42,548 nt of DNA from Armatimonadetes bacterium CG06_land_8_20_14_3_00_66_21. GTDB taxonomy: Bacteria; Armatimonadota; Abditibacteriia; CG2-30-66-41. The stretch covers positions 1 through 42,548 of the forward strand of contig PEVN01000502.1 in NCBI GenBank assembly GCA_002779825.1, in the 5' to 3' direction. The position numbers were made by a program, and so were the translations under genes. Of this stretch, positions 26,979 through 35,656 are shown in pieces (position 1 is the stretch's first letter; each line of letters begins with the position of its first letter). The notes beneath the pieces are model-generated. The model saw only the letters and a list, made by a program, of their open reading frames with translations, ran no database searches and had not been told where the DNA came from.

Positions 26979-28685
26979 ATGCACAGCAAGCAGTACAGAT
27001 CCGACGCAACCTCACCGTGGTGGACGCTCGCCGCGTTTCTGCTGCTGTCGCGACTCGCGACAGCACAACCCCCTGTCCAGCCGGAACCGATCGACCCCGC
27101 CAAGGGCGTCCGCGTCGTGCTTGGCGCCGAGAACGAGGAGCACGGTCTGCGGCAGATTGACTGGGAGCCTGAGCACAAGAGCCGCGTGGCGACCGTCGGT
27201 GGCAGAGAGTGCCGCGCTACCGACAAGGCGAACAAGCAGTACTACCTGGACTTCAACGTGGACGACCGGTACCTGTTCAATACCGATCATCCCGTGCAGG
27301 TGGCGGTGGAGTATTTCGACGAGGGCCGGAGCTTCTTGGTGCTGAAGTACGACTCCAACGACCCCACGGCGCCCGACCGGGGGCGGAGCAAGTTCTCGGA
27401 GTACGTCTACCGACAGAGTACCCGCGTCTGGAAGACCCACGTCTTCAGACTGCCGGATGCGCGGTTCGCGAACGCCGCCATCGGTGGCAACGACTTCGTC
27501 CTCACCTCGGAAGCCTACGTTGCCGGCCGAGACGACCTCTGCGTTGCTGCGATCTCGGTCCTCATTGGCGGGATGCAGATCTCGGTGAGCCCACCGGCGG
27601 TGTCGGCGGATGGTCAGACCTCGTGCCAGGTCGACGCACTGGTCACCGGACCGCTGGGTCCGGTGGAAGACGGCACGCAGGGAACGTTCGCCACCGATGC
27701 CGGCACTGTCACGCCGTCAGCGGAGGCACGCGGCGGCAAAGCGACAGCACGCTTCGTCGGTGCCGCGCAGCCGGGCGAGGCGACGATCACCGTTCGGTGT
27801 GGCGACGAGGCCGAGCGCGCGGTTGTCCCCATGCTGTCCGGAAGCGGCGAGGTGCTCGACGGGAAGCTGGTGGTGCTTTCGTTTGGCGATGCCAGCGGGG
27901 TGGCCGTCACGGCAACAACGCCGGGCACGACCCAAAGCTTCGCCGCGCCTGGCACGGAGGCGCGGGACGGTCGGCCGGCCGCTCGACTCGACTACCAGTT
28001 CACCGAGCCGCACGAAAAACGGCCGCAGATCCACATCCGCCGCCTCAAGCCGCTCCCCGGACTGCCGCGGAAGATCGGTCTCTGGGTGCACGGCGACAAC
28101 TCCTGGACCCAGCTCCACGCCTGGCTGCTGGACGCGACCGGACAGGTCCACAACTACTGCCTGGGATACCTCAACTTCACCGGCTGGAAGCTGTTGGAGC
28201 AGCCCCTCGGCGCCCCACTGTGGCACACGGGCGGCAAAGACGACGGCGTGCTGCATCCACCCATCCGGTTCCTGGAGCTGCTCATCGCGCCGAACTACTC
28301 CATGCCCGAAGCCAAGAGGCGGGGCGCGATCCATCTGCAAGACCTCACCATGGACACGCTGGTCCCAGTGTCGGAGTCGCTGGTGGTCGAGGCCGCGCTG
28401 GCACCGCCGAAGGAAGCCCTCACCACAGGTGCCCCGATCGACTGCCGCGTGCGCGTGTGCAACTTGGCGCCGGAGCGGCGAGTGGCAAAGCTGCGGTGGC
28501 AGGTCCTCAACGAGGCGCAAACGGTGCTGACCGAAGAACAGGAGGAAGTCGAGATCGAGGGGCACGCCGCTGCGCCGGAGACGGTGCGGCTGCCGTTGCC
28601 AGGAGCGGGCAAGTACACGGCGAAGTTCGTCGGGGAGACCGAGGGGGTACGCGCCGAGGCTACGCTTGCGGTGGCTGTTCCGTAG
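26979..28685 (+). CDS. exported multi-domain beta-sandwich protein (paralog of the 13191 product)
   Basis: The product is 568 aa. The ATG at 26979 lies about 6 bases after GGAGG. The signal peptide (TLAAFLLLSRLATA) ends in QPP. Residues 28-180 match the 13191 product (KSRVATVGGRECRATDKAN; VAVEYFDEGRSFLVLKY). Residues 195-280 are an invasin/Big-type Ig domain (ISVSPPAVSADGQTSCQVDA). Residues 305-450 look like a carbohydrate-binding-type jelly roll (IGLWVHGDNSWTQLHAWLLD; LGYLNFTGWKLLEQPL), and the end is another Ig-like strand set (LPLPGAGKYTAKFVGETEG). The sugar-binding idea is an inference from the fold and from the nearby fucosidase. It is longer than its paralog by the inserted jelly roll. 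Confidence 0.83.
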   Translation: MHSKQYRSDATSPWWTLAAFLLLSRLATAQPPVQPEPIDPAKGVRVVLGAENEEHGLRQIDWEPEHKSRVATVGGRECRATDKANKQYYLDFNVDDRYLFNTDHPVQVAVEYFDEGRSFLVLKYDSNDPTAPDRGRSKFSEYVYRQSTRVWKTHVFRLPDARFANAAIGGNDFVLTSEAYVAGRDDLCVAAISVLIGGMQISVSPPAVSADGQTSCQVDALVTGPLGPVEDGTQGTFATDAGTVTPSAEARGGKATARFVGAAQPGEATITVRCGDEAERAVVPMLSGSGEVLDGKLVVLSFGDASGVAVTATTPGTTQSFAAPGTEARDGRPAARLDYQFTEPHEKRPQIHIRRLKPLPGLPRKIGLWVHGDNSWTQLHAWLLDATGQVHNYCLGYLNFTGWKLLEQPLGAPLWHTGGKDDGVLHPPIRFLELLIAPNYSMPEAKRRGAIHLQDLTMDTLVPVSESLVVEAALAPPKEALTTGAPIDCRVRVCNLAPERRVAKLRWQVLNEAQTVLTEEQEEVEIEGHAAAPETVRLPLPGAGKYTAKFVGETEGVRAEATLAVAVP

Positions 28686-28753
28686 AGTGGAGCTGGAGCT
28701 TACCCTACGCAGACACTGGTCAGAAACGCACCGCAGCAGCGCCCTTCTGCTGA

Positions 28754-28867
28754 GGAGCCCTGTTCTCCGAAGGGAAGGAACCGAGCGAGGCCCCGCTTTC
28801 TTTCACCGCGGTCGCCGTTGAAACAGGCGATGTCGTGGAGGTCCAGACGGGGTGGCGACGGGAGTAG
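28754..28867 (+). pseudogene. C-terminal remnant of a 13191-type gene
   Basis: The frame 28754-28867 ends FTAVAVETGDVVEVQTGW, then RRE and TAG. This closely matches the end of the 13191 product (AVAQETGDLVEVQTRW). Nothing upstream continues it, and the frame is closed by a TGA at 28751, so only the last 37 codons survive. It lies between the 26979 gene and the SGNH gene in a 308-base gap that holds no other gene. Confidence 0.6.
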
Positions 28868-28993
28868 CTGGCGGGACCACCGAGAACTGACGGCGGGTGG
28901 GCGTCCTACCGGTCAGCTCCGCGATTGGCTGTCCCAGGCTCTGCCTACGGGTTCCAGGAGGGGCTGGCCCTGTCCGCGTGGAATGGGTACGCC

Positions 28994-29791
28994 ATGGAAG
29001 CACGAGTTGCTCTACAGCCGTCGTTGCTGGCCACGGTGGCCGCCCTCTGTGCCGCCCGGGCCGTCGCCGCTCCTGACCCGATCGCCGTCCTCAACCGCGG
29101 CATTGGCGGGCAGACCACGCGGGAGGGACTGGCGCGCTTCGAGCGAGACGTGCTGGCGGCCAAGCCGGACCACCTCCTTCTCTACTTCGGCATGAACGAC
29201 TCCGCCAACTCGGGCAAGCTGGTGCCACTGGAGGAGTTCAGGAAGAACCTGCAGACGATGATTGACCGGGCGCGAGCGGGTGGGACCGAGCGCGTCGTGC
29301 TGGTGACGCTCAACCCGGTGGTTGCGGAGTACTGGGCGCTGCGGCACCCGACGCATCCCGGCAGGGACGACCTTGACGGGTACCAGCGCCCGTATGACGA
29401 AGCGATCCGCGCGGTGGCGAAGGGGAACGGGCTTCCACTTGCCGACCTGCGGCGGCTGGTGGAGGAGCACGGCGGGGCGACGAAGGAAGCCGATTCGTTG
29501 ATCTGCAACGAAGCCAATGTGAAGGTGCGCGACGGGGTCCACCTCACCGAGGAAGGCTATCGGCTGCTGGCCGAGTTGTTCGAGCCAGTGCTACGAGGCA
29601 AGGTGAAGCCCGGGCAGACCGTGGTGTGTTTCGGCGACAGCTTGACGTACGGCTCCGGCGTGGCAGGTCAGGGCACAAGCGGCGGCCGCACTTACCCCGC
29701 GTGGCTGTGGCTTGGCCTCAACCGGATGATCGGCGCCACCGACCGCACGACGCCGCTGGAGCCGCTGGCGAAGGCGGAGGAAGGAATGTAG
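28994..29791 (+). CDS. SGNH/GDSL-type hydrolase with permuted motif order
   Basis: The product is 265 aa from the ATG at 28994. The ribosome-binding site is poor and a TTG at 28925 would add 23 residues, so the start is uncertain. The blocks of an SGNH esterase are all present but out of order. Block II (NRGIGGQTT, N34) and block III (LLLYFGMNDS, N68) come first, then block V (D180-GVH183LT), and only then block I, with nucleophile Ser216 in VVCFGDSLTYGSG near the C-terminus. Normally block I is first. Either the protein is circularly permuted, or a second domain is truncated and the first has lost its own block I (GSAYG before the ATG could be a relic). Family enzymes deacetylate glycans or hydrolyse esters, which fits the fucosidase that starts immediately after its stop. 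Confidence 0.78.
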   Translation: MEARVALQPSLLATVAALCAARAVAAPDPIAVLNRGIGGQTTREGLARFERDVLAAKPDHLLLYFGMNDSANSGKLVPLEEFRKNLQTMIDRARAGGTERVVLVTLNPVVAEYWALRHPTHPGRDDLDGYQRPYDEAIRAVAKGNGLPLADLRRLVEEHGGATKEADSLICNEANVKVRDGVHLTEEGYRLLAELFEPVLRGKVKPGQTVVCFGDSLTYGSGVAGQGTSGGRTYPAWLWLGLNRMIGATDRTTPLEPLAKAEEGM

Positions 29792-31030
29792 GTGAGGATC
29801 CCTCGATTCGGCGATGGCCGCGACTGGTTCTTCGAGAAACGCTTCGGGCTGTTCCTCCACTGGGGGCTATACGCAATCCCGGCGTGGCACGAGCAGCACT
29901 TGTACCGGCTCGGGCTGACCCGTGCCGAGTACGCGAAGCTGATCCACGAGTTCGACCCCGTCCGCTTCGACCCCGACCAGTGGCTCGACCTGGCCGAGGA
30001 GGCGGGGATGGAGTATGTGTGCTTCACCACGAAGCACATCGACGGGTTCTGCCTGTGGGACACTGCGCAGACCGACTACAACGTCATGAACACGCCGTAC
30101 GCCAAAGACGTGCTGGCGATGCTGGCCGACGCCTGCCACCGGCGTGGCTTCCCGCTGTGCCTCTACTACTCCAAGGTGGACGAGCACCACCCCAACTTCC
30201 CCAATGCCGGCGGCCCGTATGAGCTGCCCGGACCTGAGGCGGGTGACGAGCCGGACCTCGAGAAGTACAAGGCGTTCGTGAAGGAGCAGGTCCGGGAGCT
30301 GTGCACCAACTACGGCGAGCTTGGGGGATTCTGGTGGGACGTGCAGGTGTTCGAGCACAGCGACCCGTCGTTCAACGAGTTGATCCGGTCGCTCCAGCCC
30401 AACGCCGTTATCAACGACCGCGGCTTCAGTGAGGGCGACTTCGATACGGCCGAGCGCGACTGGAGCAAGCCGGCCGACGAGTTGCTGGCCTTCGAGCGCC
30501 CCATGGAGGCTTGCCAGTCAGTCGGCATGGAGAGCTGGGGCTACAAAGAAGACGAAGACTACTACACCGTCCCCTACCTGCTGCAGAGCCTCGACAAGAT
30601 CCTCGCCAAGGGCGGCAACTACCTGCTGAACGTGGGCCCGATGGCAGACGGCACGATCGCGCCGAAGCACGCCGAGCTGCTGCGCGCGGTGGGCAGGTGG
30701 TACCAGACCGTCAGGGAAGCCCTCGACGGAGCCGAGCCAGCGTCGCACCTGACGGACAGCCGCGAGGTGTTGCTGACTCGGAAGGGCGACGCGCTCTACG
30801 TGCATCTGTTCCGCACGCCGCGGGGCGACCGGGTGTTGCTCAACCCAATCGACGCGCTGCCCCGCAAGGCGACACTGCTCAACACCGGTGCCGAGGTGGA
30901 AGCCCGGGTCGACCTCGTGCCCAGCTTCCACCAGCAGAAGAAAGCCTACCTGCGCCTGCGCAACCTGCCGGTCGAAGACCTCGTCGGCACAGTGCCGGTG
31001 GTGAAGCTGGAGTTCGAGGAGAGCCGGTGA
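29792..31030 (+). CDS. alpha-L-fucosidase (GH29)
   Basis: The product is 412 aa and starts with GTG directly after the TAG of the SGNH gene; AGGAAGGA lies 8-10 bases upstream. The GH29 barrel signatures are present: FGLFLHWGLYAIPAWHEQ near the N-terminus, FTTKHIDGFCLWDT, a strand ending in GGFWWD with Asp183 as the likely nucleophile, and GGNYLLNVGPMADGTI. The last 80 residues form the small beta domain. There is no signal peptide, so it acts in the cytoplasm on imported fucosylated oligosaccharides, or is exported another way. It fits with the neighbouring esterase and the sugar kinase further right. Confidence 0.92.
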   Translation: MRIPRFGDGRDWFFEKRFGLFLHWGLYAIPAWHEQHLYRLGLTRAEYAKLIHEFDPVRFDPDQWLDLAEEAGMEYVCFTTKHIDGFCLWDTAQTDYNVMNTPYAKDVLAMLADACHRRGFPLCLYYSKVDEHHPNFPNAGGPYELPGPEAGDEPDLEKYKAFVKEQVRELCTNYGELGGFWWDVQVFEHSDPSFNELIRSLQPNAVINDRGFSEGDFDTAERDWSKPADELLAFERPMEACQSVGMESWGYKEDEDYYTVPYLLQSLDKILAKGGNYLLNVGPMADGTIAPKHAELLRAVGRWYQTVREALDGAEPASHLTDSREVLLTRKGDALYVHLFRTPRGDRVLLNPIDALPRKATLLNTGAEVEARVDLVPSFHQQKKAYLRLRNLPVEDLVGTVPVVKLEFEESR

Positions 31031-31067
31031 GGGCGACGCGGCAGCGCAGAGAAGGACGGCTGTCAGC

Positions 31068-32243
31068 TCAGGCTGCCGGCAGTCGCCTGCGCACCGGCGG
31101 GAAGTACAGGAACAGGTGGCTGACGCGGTCGCTCTCGCCCAGGTAGATTTCGCCCCACTCGCCGGTGCAGGCGGCGTCGAACTCGTAGCCGTGCCACACG
31201 CGGTCCATGCCGGAGTAGGGCGCTCCCAGGTCGATCAGTTCCCTGGGTTCCGGGTCGTAGCGGAAGAGGTGCCCCATGCCGTCGCAGTCGCCGGCGACGC
31301 CGTAGACGCGCCCATCGGCCCCGACGGTCATGCAGCGGACGCGGGGGGCGGCAACTGCCTTGCCGAGTGCCGTCACGGTGTCGGTGTCCGGGTCGAAGAC
31401 GAATAGCACGCCATCGGCGGAGCCGCCGCCATAGATCAGCCCGGTCTGCTCGTCGAGCACTGCAGAGTCGAGGCGGTTGTAGTACGACCGACCGGCCACG
31501 GAGGGAATCCGCACGCCCAGTGGCGTGAGCCCGCTGTCGGGTCCCGTGAAGCACTCGCTAATTGGCTCGTACTTGAACAGCTCTCCCAGCGACTTGGCGC
31601 CGTAGACGTTGCCACTGTTGTCAAGCACCAGCGTGTGGGAGAAGGTGTTCGTCTCGTCGACCGGCCCGCGGCACGTAACGGTCCCGTCCTCGAGGTTGTG
31701 GACGAAGAACGTCCCCGTGAGCGTCGACAGCCCGTAGAGCCGCTCAAGCTGGTTGTCGAGGACCAGGCAAGCGATCCCCTCACCCTCCACCGGCGTCGCC
31801 AGTCGCTCGACGAACCCGTCCCCTTCCTTCGAGCGACGCGGGTACGCAAACAGGTAGCCGCTCGGCTCCGACTCGTCGGTCACCGACACGCCGCCGATGA
31901 CACGACCGTCCGCGGTGGCCACCAGCGACCGCCGGACCTCCTTCGCGCCGGGAAGCACGCCCAGATCGACGACGCTATCCTGCCCCGGACCGGGGTAGTA
32001 GCAGAACAGGTGCGACCGTTTCCCCGAAGTGGCGCCGTAGATCAGCCCGCCCTTCGCGCGGCAGAGCGACGTGATGGCGCACTCGCCCGGCGGGATCGGC
32101 TCCGACAGGTTCTGGTGCCGCTGCAACGCCCGGGTCTGGACATGCCCTTCGCGGACGAACGTGCCGACTCCGTAGTCCCCCAGGTTCACCTTCTCAGGTC
32201 GCGTCGGCCAAGTGCGCTCACGAAGATGCTCAACGATGTTCAT
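31068..32243 (-). CDS. soluble beta-propeller protein (SMP-30/NHL-like)
   Basis: The product is 391 aa, on the opposite strand and converging on the fucosidase gene. It has no signal peptide. It shows about seven blades of the type GRVIGGVSVTDES, LIYGATSGKRSHLFCY, GNVYGAKSLGELFKYE and GRVYGVAGDCDGMGHLFRYD. This blade style (xxxYGxxx, then LFxYDP) is shared with its neighbour at 32294, so they are diverged duplicates. No catalytic metal site can be identified by eye. A role in sugar metabolism is inferred only from position. Confidence 0.75.
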   Translation of the reverse strand: MNIVEHLRERTWPTRPEKVNLGDYGVGTFVREGHVQTRALQRHQNLSEPIPPGECAITSLCRAKGGLIYGATSGKRSHLFCYYPGPGQDSVVDLGVLPGAKEVRRSLVATADGRVIGGVSVTDESEPSGYLFAYPRRSKEGDGFVERLATPVEGEGIACLVLDNQLERLYGLSTLTGTFFVHNLEDGTVTCRGPVDETNTFSHTLVLDNSGNVYGAKSLGELFKYEPISECFTGPDSGLTPLGVRIPSVAGRSYYNRLDSAVLDEQTGLIYGGGSADGVLFVFDPDTDTVTALGKAVAAPRVRCMTVGADGRVYGVAGDCDGMGHLFRYDPEPRELIDLGAPYSGMDRVWHGYEFDAACTGEWGEIYLGESDRVSHLFLYFPPVRRRLPAA

Positions 32244-32293
32244 AGCTATTCACTCCGCAACCCCAAGTCCAAAATCCCAAATCCGAAATGGGC

Positions 32294-33541
32294 TCATCCC
32301 CACTGCTTGATGTCCTTCCACCGGAACCGCTTCTTGCTCGTCGTCACCCCGTCCGGCCGGTAGACGTACATCCGCGTCGGCGAATTGCCGGCGCCGGCGA
32401 AGTAGAGGTTGCCGTAGTAGTCCTGGGTGGCGCTGGCGATGGCGCCGGGCTGGTGGTCGCCGAACTTGATCGGGCCGAGCACTTCGCGCTCCTGCGTCTT
32501 CGGGTCGAACCGCAGCAGGTACTTGACGCGGGGCGTTTCCCAGGAGGCGGTCATGGTGAAGTAGAGCTTGCCGTCCGCCCCGAAAACCAGCCCGCGAACC
32601 TGCGTCGCCTCCAGGCTGCTGTCGGTCGGGAAGTCGGGCGGCCCCCACGCGCGGCCGTAGCTCTGCAGGCTGCCTTCCGGGCCGGCGTGCGGATCGAACT
32701 TCCAGAGGTATGACTCGTAGCCCCAGTCCGTCCCGTAGACGCACGACCAATCTGGCGACGGCACCACGTCGTAGGGGACGTTGTGGAAGCCGCGCCGGTG
32801 GGCCAGGTGCGGCGCCTGCGAGTGCAGCCGGACCAGGTCGTCGCTGCCCGGTGTGTGCTTCAGGAGGAAGCCGTAATCGTCGGTGGTGTAGACGTTGCCG
32901 TCGCGATCCAACCACACTGCCTGCGGGTTGATCTCGCCGAAGCGGCCAAGATCCGTGTACTCCCGTTTCGCCAAGTCATAGATGTAGAAGTGGTTCCGCG
33001 GCCAGGTGATGCCGTACAGCTTCTGCCGCTTCTCGTCGAACGCCAACGCCCGGCTGCCTTCCTTCTTCGGGCCGACGCCGAGGTCCTCAATCCCATTCGT
33101 CTTCGGGTCGTAGATGAACAGGTGCGAGCCGGGGAACCGCTTGACGGTGTCGTCCCAGCACGCCCACGGATTCCATGACGGGTCGCCCCACGGCGGCCCC
33201 GACGCGTGGGTTGCGCAGTACAGTTTGCCGTCGTCGCCCGGCAACAGACAGTAGTGGATCTTGGACTGCGTGGCGTGGCCATTGTCCGGCGGCTCGCCCA
33301 CGGCGGGGCCGCACTCGACCAGGTACTCCAACTCGTCCGTCTCCGGGTGGTAGCGCAGCAGAAACACGCTCAGCCCGCCGAAGCTCTCCCCGCACGCACC
33401 GATGTAGAGGCGCCCATCTTTCCCGGTGGTCAATCCCCACGTCGAGTCATGGTGCGGCAGGTCGGAGTACACAATCATCTCCAACCGCCCGCCAACCACC
33501 GGAATGGTCTCGCGATGTGCCGCGCCGATTGCTTGTTGCAT
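32294..33541 (-). CDS. soluble beta-propeller protein, tandem partner of the 31068 product
   Basis: The product is 415 aa. Two ATGs lie after AAGAGGA on this strand; 33541 has proper spacing while 33547 touches the site, so I use 33541. Further upstream starts have no ribosome-binding site. The blades read GRLYIGACGESFGGLSVFLL, KLYCATHASGPPWG, KLYGITWPRNHFYIYDLAK and NLYFAGAGNSPTRMYVYRP. It is probably upstream in an operon with the 31068 gene, 50 bases away. The spacer holds a short repeated AAATCC/AAATCCG motif. Function unknown; the propeller fold is the only supported call. Confidence 0.77.
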   Translation of the reverse strand: MQQAIGAAHRETIPVVGGRLEMIVYSDLPHHDSTWGLTTGKDGRLYIGACGESFGGLSVFLLRYHPETDELEYLVECGPAVGEPPDNGHATQSKIHYCLLPGDDGKLYCATHASGPPWGDPSWNPWACWDDTVKRFPGSHLFIYDPKTNGIEDLGVGPKKEGSRALAFDEKRQKLYGITWPRNHFYIYDLAKREYTDLGRFGEINPQAVWLDRDGNVYTTDDYGFLLKHTPGSDDLVRLHSQAPHLAHRRGFHNVPYDVVPSPDWSCVYGTDWGYESYLWKFDPHAGPEGSLQSYGRAWGPPDFPTDSSLEATQVRGLVFGADGKLYFTMTASWETPRVKYLLRFDPKTQEREVLGPIKFGDHQPGAIASATQDYYGNLYFAGAGNSPTRMYVYRPDGVTTSKKRFRWKDIKQWG

Positions 33542-33746
33542 TAGCATTCCTCTTCCGTTCGTCCAATCAGGCCCGCTCGTAGATTGGCCGTTGTGGTGGC
33601 ACATCCTGCCGGCGGAGAGAATTGGTCGCGCGTGCCGAAGCAGCGACGGGCCCCCCGGCGATAGCGGGCTCTGTGCCACGGCCCGGTTTCGCATCTGCCA
33701 TACTTGCCAAACAGACCCCTTTCCCCGAGTCTGTAGGAGCAACACG

Positions 33747-34052
33747 ATGGTGGACCCAGGCGCTCTGGTTGAGTCCAGACTCTACCCGAGCCAGCAGGCG
33801 GTCGTGCGCGACGCCCTTCGCTCCCTTCTACACGAGAAGCCCCAACTGCGCGTCGAGCTCGCCCTCCGACGCTACGTAGCTGAGGATCTCTCGGTGGGGA
33901 AGACCGCACACCTGGCAGGTCTCAGCTTCGATCGCACGAAAGAGCTGCTGGTTCAGCGCGGCATCGAGCCCCGCCTCGGACCCGACACGGTTGAGGACGC
34001 TCGGGAGGAGATCGCCGCCCTGGAGCGGATGCTTGCGGAGCGCGAGCGCTGA
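33747..34052 (+). CDS. UPF0175-type antitoxin
   Basis: The product is 101 aa. The ATG at 33747 follows TAGGAG by 8 bases. The middle part has the UPF0175 pattern: LRVELALRRYVAEDLSVGKT, then AHLAGLSFDRTKELLVQRGI, a helix-turn-helix-like segment that usually binds the operon's own promoter. The last 25 residues are a charged helix (VEDAREEIAALERMLAERER), the usual toxin-binding arm. The TGA overlaps the ATG of the next gene by one base, as expected for a toxin-antitoxin operon. Confidence 0.78.
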   Translation: MVDPGALVESRLYPSQQAVVRDALRSLLHEKPQLRVELALRRYVAEDLSVGKTAHLAGLSFDRTKELLVQRGIEPRLGPDTVEDAREEIAALERMLAERER

Positions 34053-34555
34053 TGGAGGTCGTGGCCAACACCACCAGCCTCTCCAACTTCGCCTCGGCCG
34101 GCCGGCTTGATGTCCTGCGCGAAGTGCTGGGGAAGCTGCACTTGCCGGCCGAAGTCTACGCCGAGATCCAGGAGGGCTTGCTGGCGGGCTACGAGTTCTA
34201 CACGGGCATTGCGGCGCAGATCCACCCGTTCTCGCCGACCGGATGGCTCCGGTTGGTCTCCTTCGCTGGGGACGAGGAGTTGCGTCTGTTTGAGGAGCTG
34301 TCGGCAAACCTCGGTCGGGGCGAAGCCGCCTCCCTTGCCCTCGCCATGCACCGCGGCTGGGGCTTCCTCTCCGACGATGCCCGCGCCCGGAACGTCTCCC
34401 GCAATCACGGAGTGTCGCCCGCTGGCACGCTGGGCGTCCTGCTCAAGGCGGTGAAGACGGACGTACTCTCTGTGGCGCAAGCCAACGAGGTCTTGCACCA
34501 GATGATCGGCTCCGGTTACCGCTCGCCGTACGACAACCTCGCGGAGTTGCTGTAG
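34052..34555 (+). CDS. DUF3368 PIN-like toxin nuclease
   Basis: The product is 167 aa. Its ATG shares a base with the antitoxin stop. It has the DUF3368 layout, a PIN-like fold: VVANTTSLSNFASAGRLDVL at the N-terminus (Asn at the first acidic position, which I believe is common in this family), NLGRGEAASLALAMHRGW with the conserved Glu, and LSDDARARNV with the Asp pair, then THGVSP-like GVSPAGTLGVLL. PIN-domain toxins cut RNA. It is paired with a UPF0175 antitoxin, a combination I recall from other bacteria. It appears intact. Confidence 0.8.
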   Translation: MEVVANTTSLSNFASAGRLDVLREVLGKLHLPAEVYAEIQEGLLAGYEFYTGIAAQIHPFSPTGWLRLVSFAGDEELRLFEELSANLGRGEAASLALAMHRGWGFLSDDARARNVSRNHGVSPAGTLGVLLKAVKTDVLSVAQANEVLHQMIGSGYRSPYDNLAELL

Positions 34556-34669
34556 GACAAGGGGAGATCAAGCGGTCCGCTCCAGCGACTTGTTCGAATC
34601 GCGCAGCGGCCTCGGGTACAGCCCCGAAGGGGATGACCAGTCACTGGAGTTGTCGGCCAACGATCGGGG

Positions 34670-35125
34670 TCAGCCGTCGCTGGCCGCGGAGCGGACAACG
34701 GTGGGCTGAGCCGAAGGGCCAGGTGTTGTCTCACTGTTTGTCTGGCGGCCCATCTGTTGGTGCGGGACCGTCCGCTGTGCGGATTCGGACTGCGGCAACT
34801 CTACCATCCTGGAACTCGATATGCAGCACCCAAGCACCCAATCGCGCGCTCCGAACTCCAGTGGCATGCCAATGAACCACTTCGTCGGCTCATCTGCACG
34901 CAGCCGGAGGTCGGGAGTCCGCAGTTGCCAGTACGCGGCCAGGACATCTGAGTGTGGTGCGCCGATCTTCACGCCGTCACGAACCGCGACAAGAGCCGCC
35001 CGATTCGGGGCGTTGGTGCGGCCAGTAGCGAAGACCGCGCCCGAGCGAAGAACCCAGAGGCAATAGCAAACGCCAACCGCAAGGATGGCGCCTGCTGCAA
35101 TAGGAAAAGCCCGCTTCATGCGCAT
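34670..35125 (-). CDS. small membrane-anchored protein of unknown function
   Basis: The product is 151 aa, or 149 if the second ATG (35119) is used; an AGGCGGAG sequence lies upstream of both. Residues 4-25 are a membrane helix (FPIAAGAILAVGVCYCLWVL). The rest is probably periplasmic (DGVKIGAPHSDVLAAYWQL; KWFIGMPLEFGARDWVLGCC). I do not recognise the family. It lies 87 bases downstream of the gene at 35213 on the same strand. Confidence 0.6.
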   Translation of the reverse strand: MRMKRAFPIAAGAILAVGVCYCLWVLRSGAVFATGRTNAPNRAALVAVRDGVKIGAPHSDVLAAYWQLRTPDLRLRADEPTKWFIGMPLEFGARDWVLGCCISSSRMVELPQSESAQRTVPHQQMGRQTNSETTPGPSAQPTVVRSAASDG

Positions 35126-35212
35126 CGGTACGGTGCTCCGCCTAACGTCGACGCTCTCGCGCGGCGCAGCAGCGCCGTGCTGAGCAGTGTCTGGTCCTGC
35201 GTCCCATGTTCC

Positions 35213-35656
35213 CTAACTCTTTGGTCCGTAGTGCAGCTTTTCGCCGAGCCAGTTCACTTCGCGCCAGCGAAGCCTCTTGGCACAGATCCATGTGCATTCA
35301 TCTTCTCTGGGCCTATCCGGCATCCAGCCTCCTTCGGGGGACCAGTAAATGGCCCGGTCTCGGACCAGAAGAGTGGCAGCATGGATGACGGAATCGTGGC
35401 TCTCTGGAGTGGGGACGAGGTTGAGCCGGGTCACTTCATCAAACAGCAGCTCAATAGCCGACGGGTTCTCGGCCTGGCGCTGAATCAGGAATCTGGTTCT
35501 GTTGTCCAGATTGCCGGCGCACGATATGGACAACTCCGGCGAGACCCAGTGGTCCGTCCATAGGTGCGCCTCTCGCAGGCAACCGTCATGGAAGTCCCCG
35601 AAGACCTCCATGGGGGCGTCAGCGTCGGCCTGAGTCTCGATGTCCTTCCAGTCCAT
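35213..35656 (-). CDS. conserved-looking soluble protein of unknown function
   Basis: The product is 147 aa with no membrane segment. The ATG at 35656 is preceded by a weak AGAATGGAAG. The sequence is rich in Trp and acidic residues (MEVFGDFHDGCLREAHLWTD; ELLFDEVTRLNLVPTPESHD; RAIYWSPEGGWMPD), a style I associate with small stand-alone proteins near toxin genes, but I cannot assign a family with certainty. It may be co-transcribed with the 34670 gene. Confidence 0.62.
   Translation of the reverse strand: MDWKDIETQADADAPMEVFGDFHDGCLREAHLWTDHWVSPELSISCAGNLDNRTRFLIQRQAENPSAIELLFDEVTRLNLVPTPESHDSVIHAATLLVRDRAIYWSPEGGWMPDRPREDECTWICAKRLRWREVNWLGEKLHYGPKS

Noticed and set aside
31039..31078. Possible bidirectional terminator between the fucosidase and the converging propeller gene
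   Set aside because: The stem is only 7 bp with a loop of more than 25 bases and no T-run.
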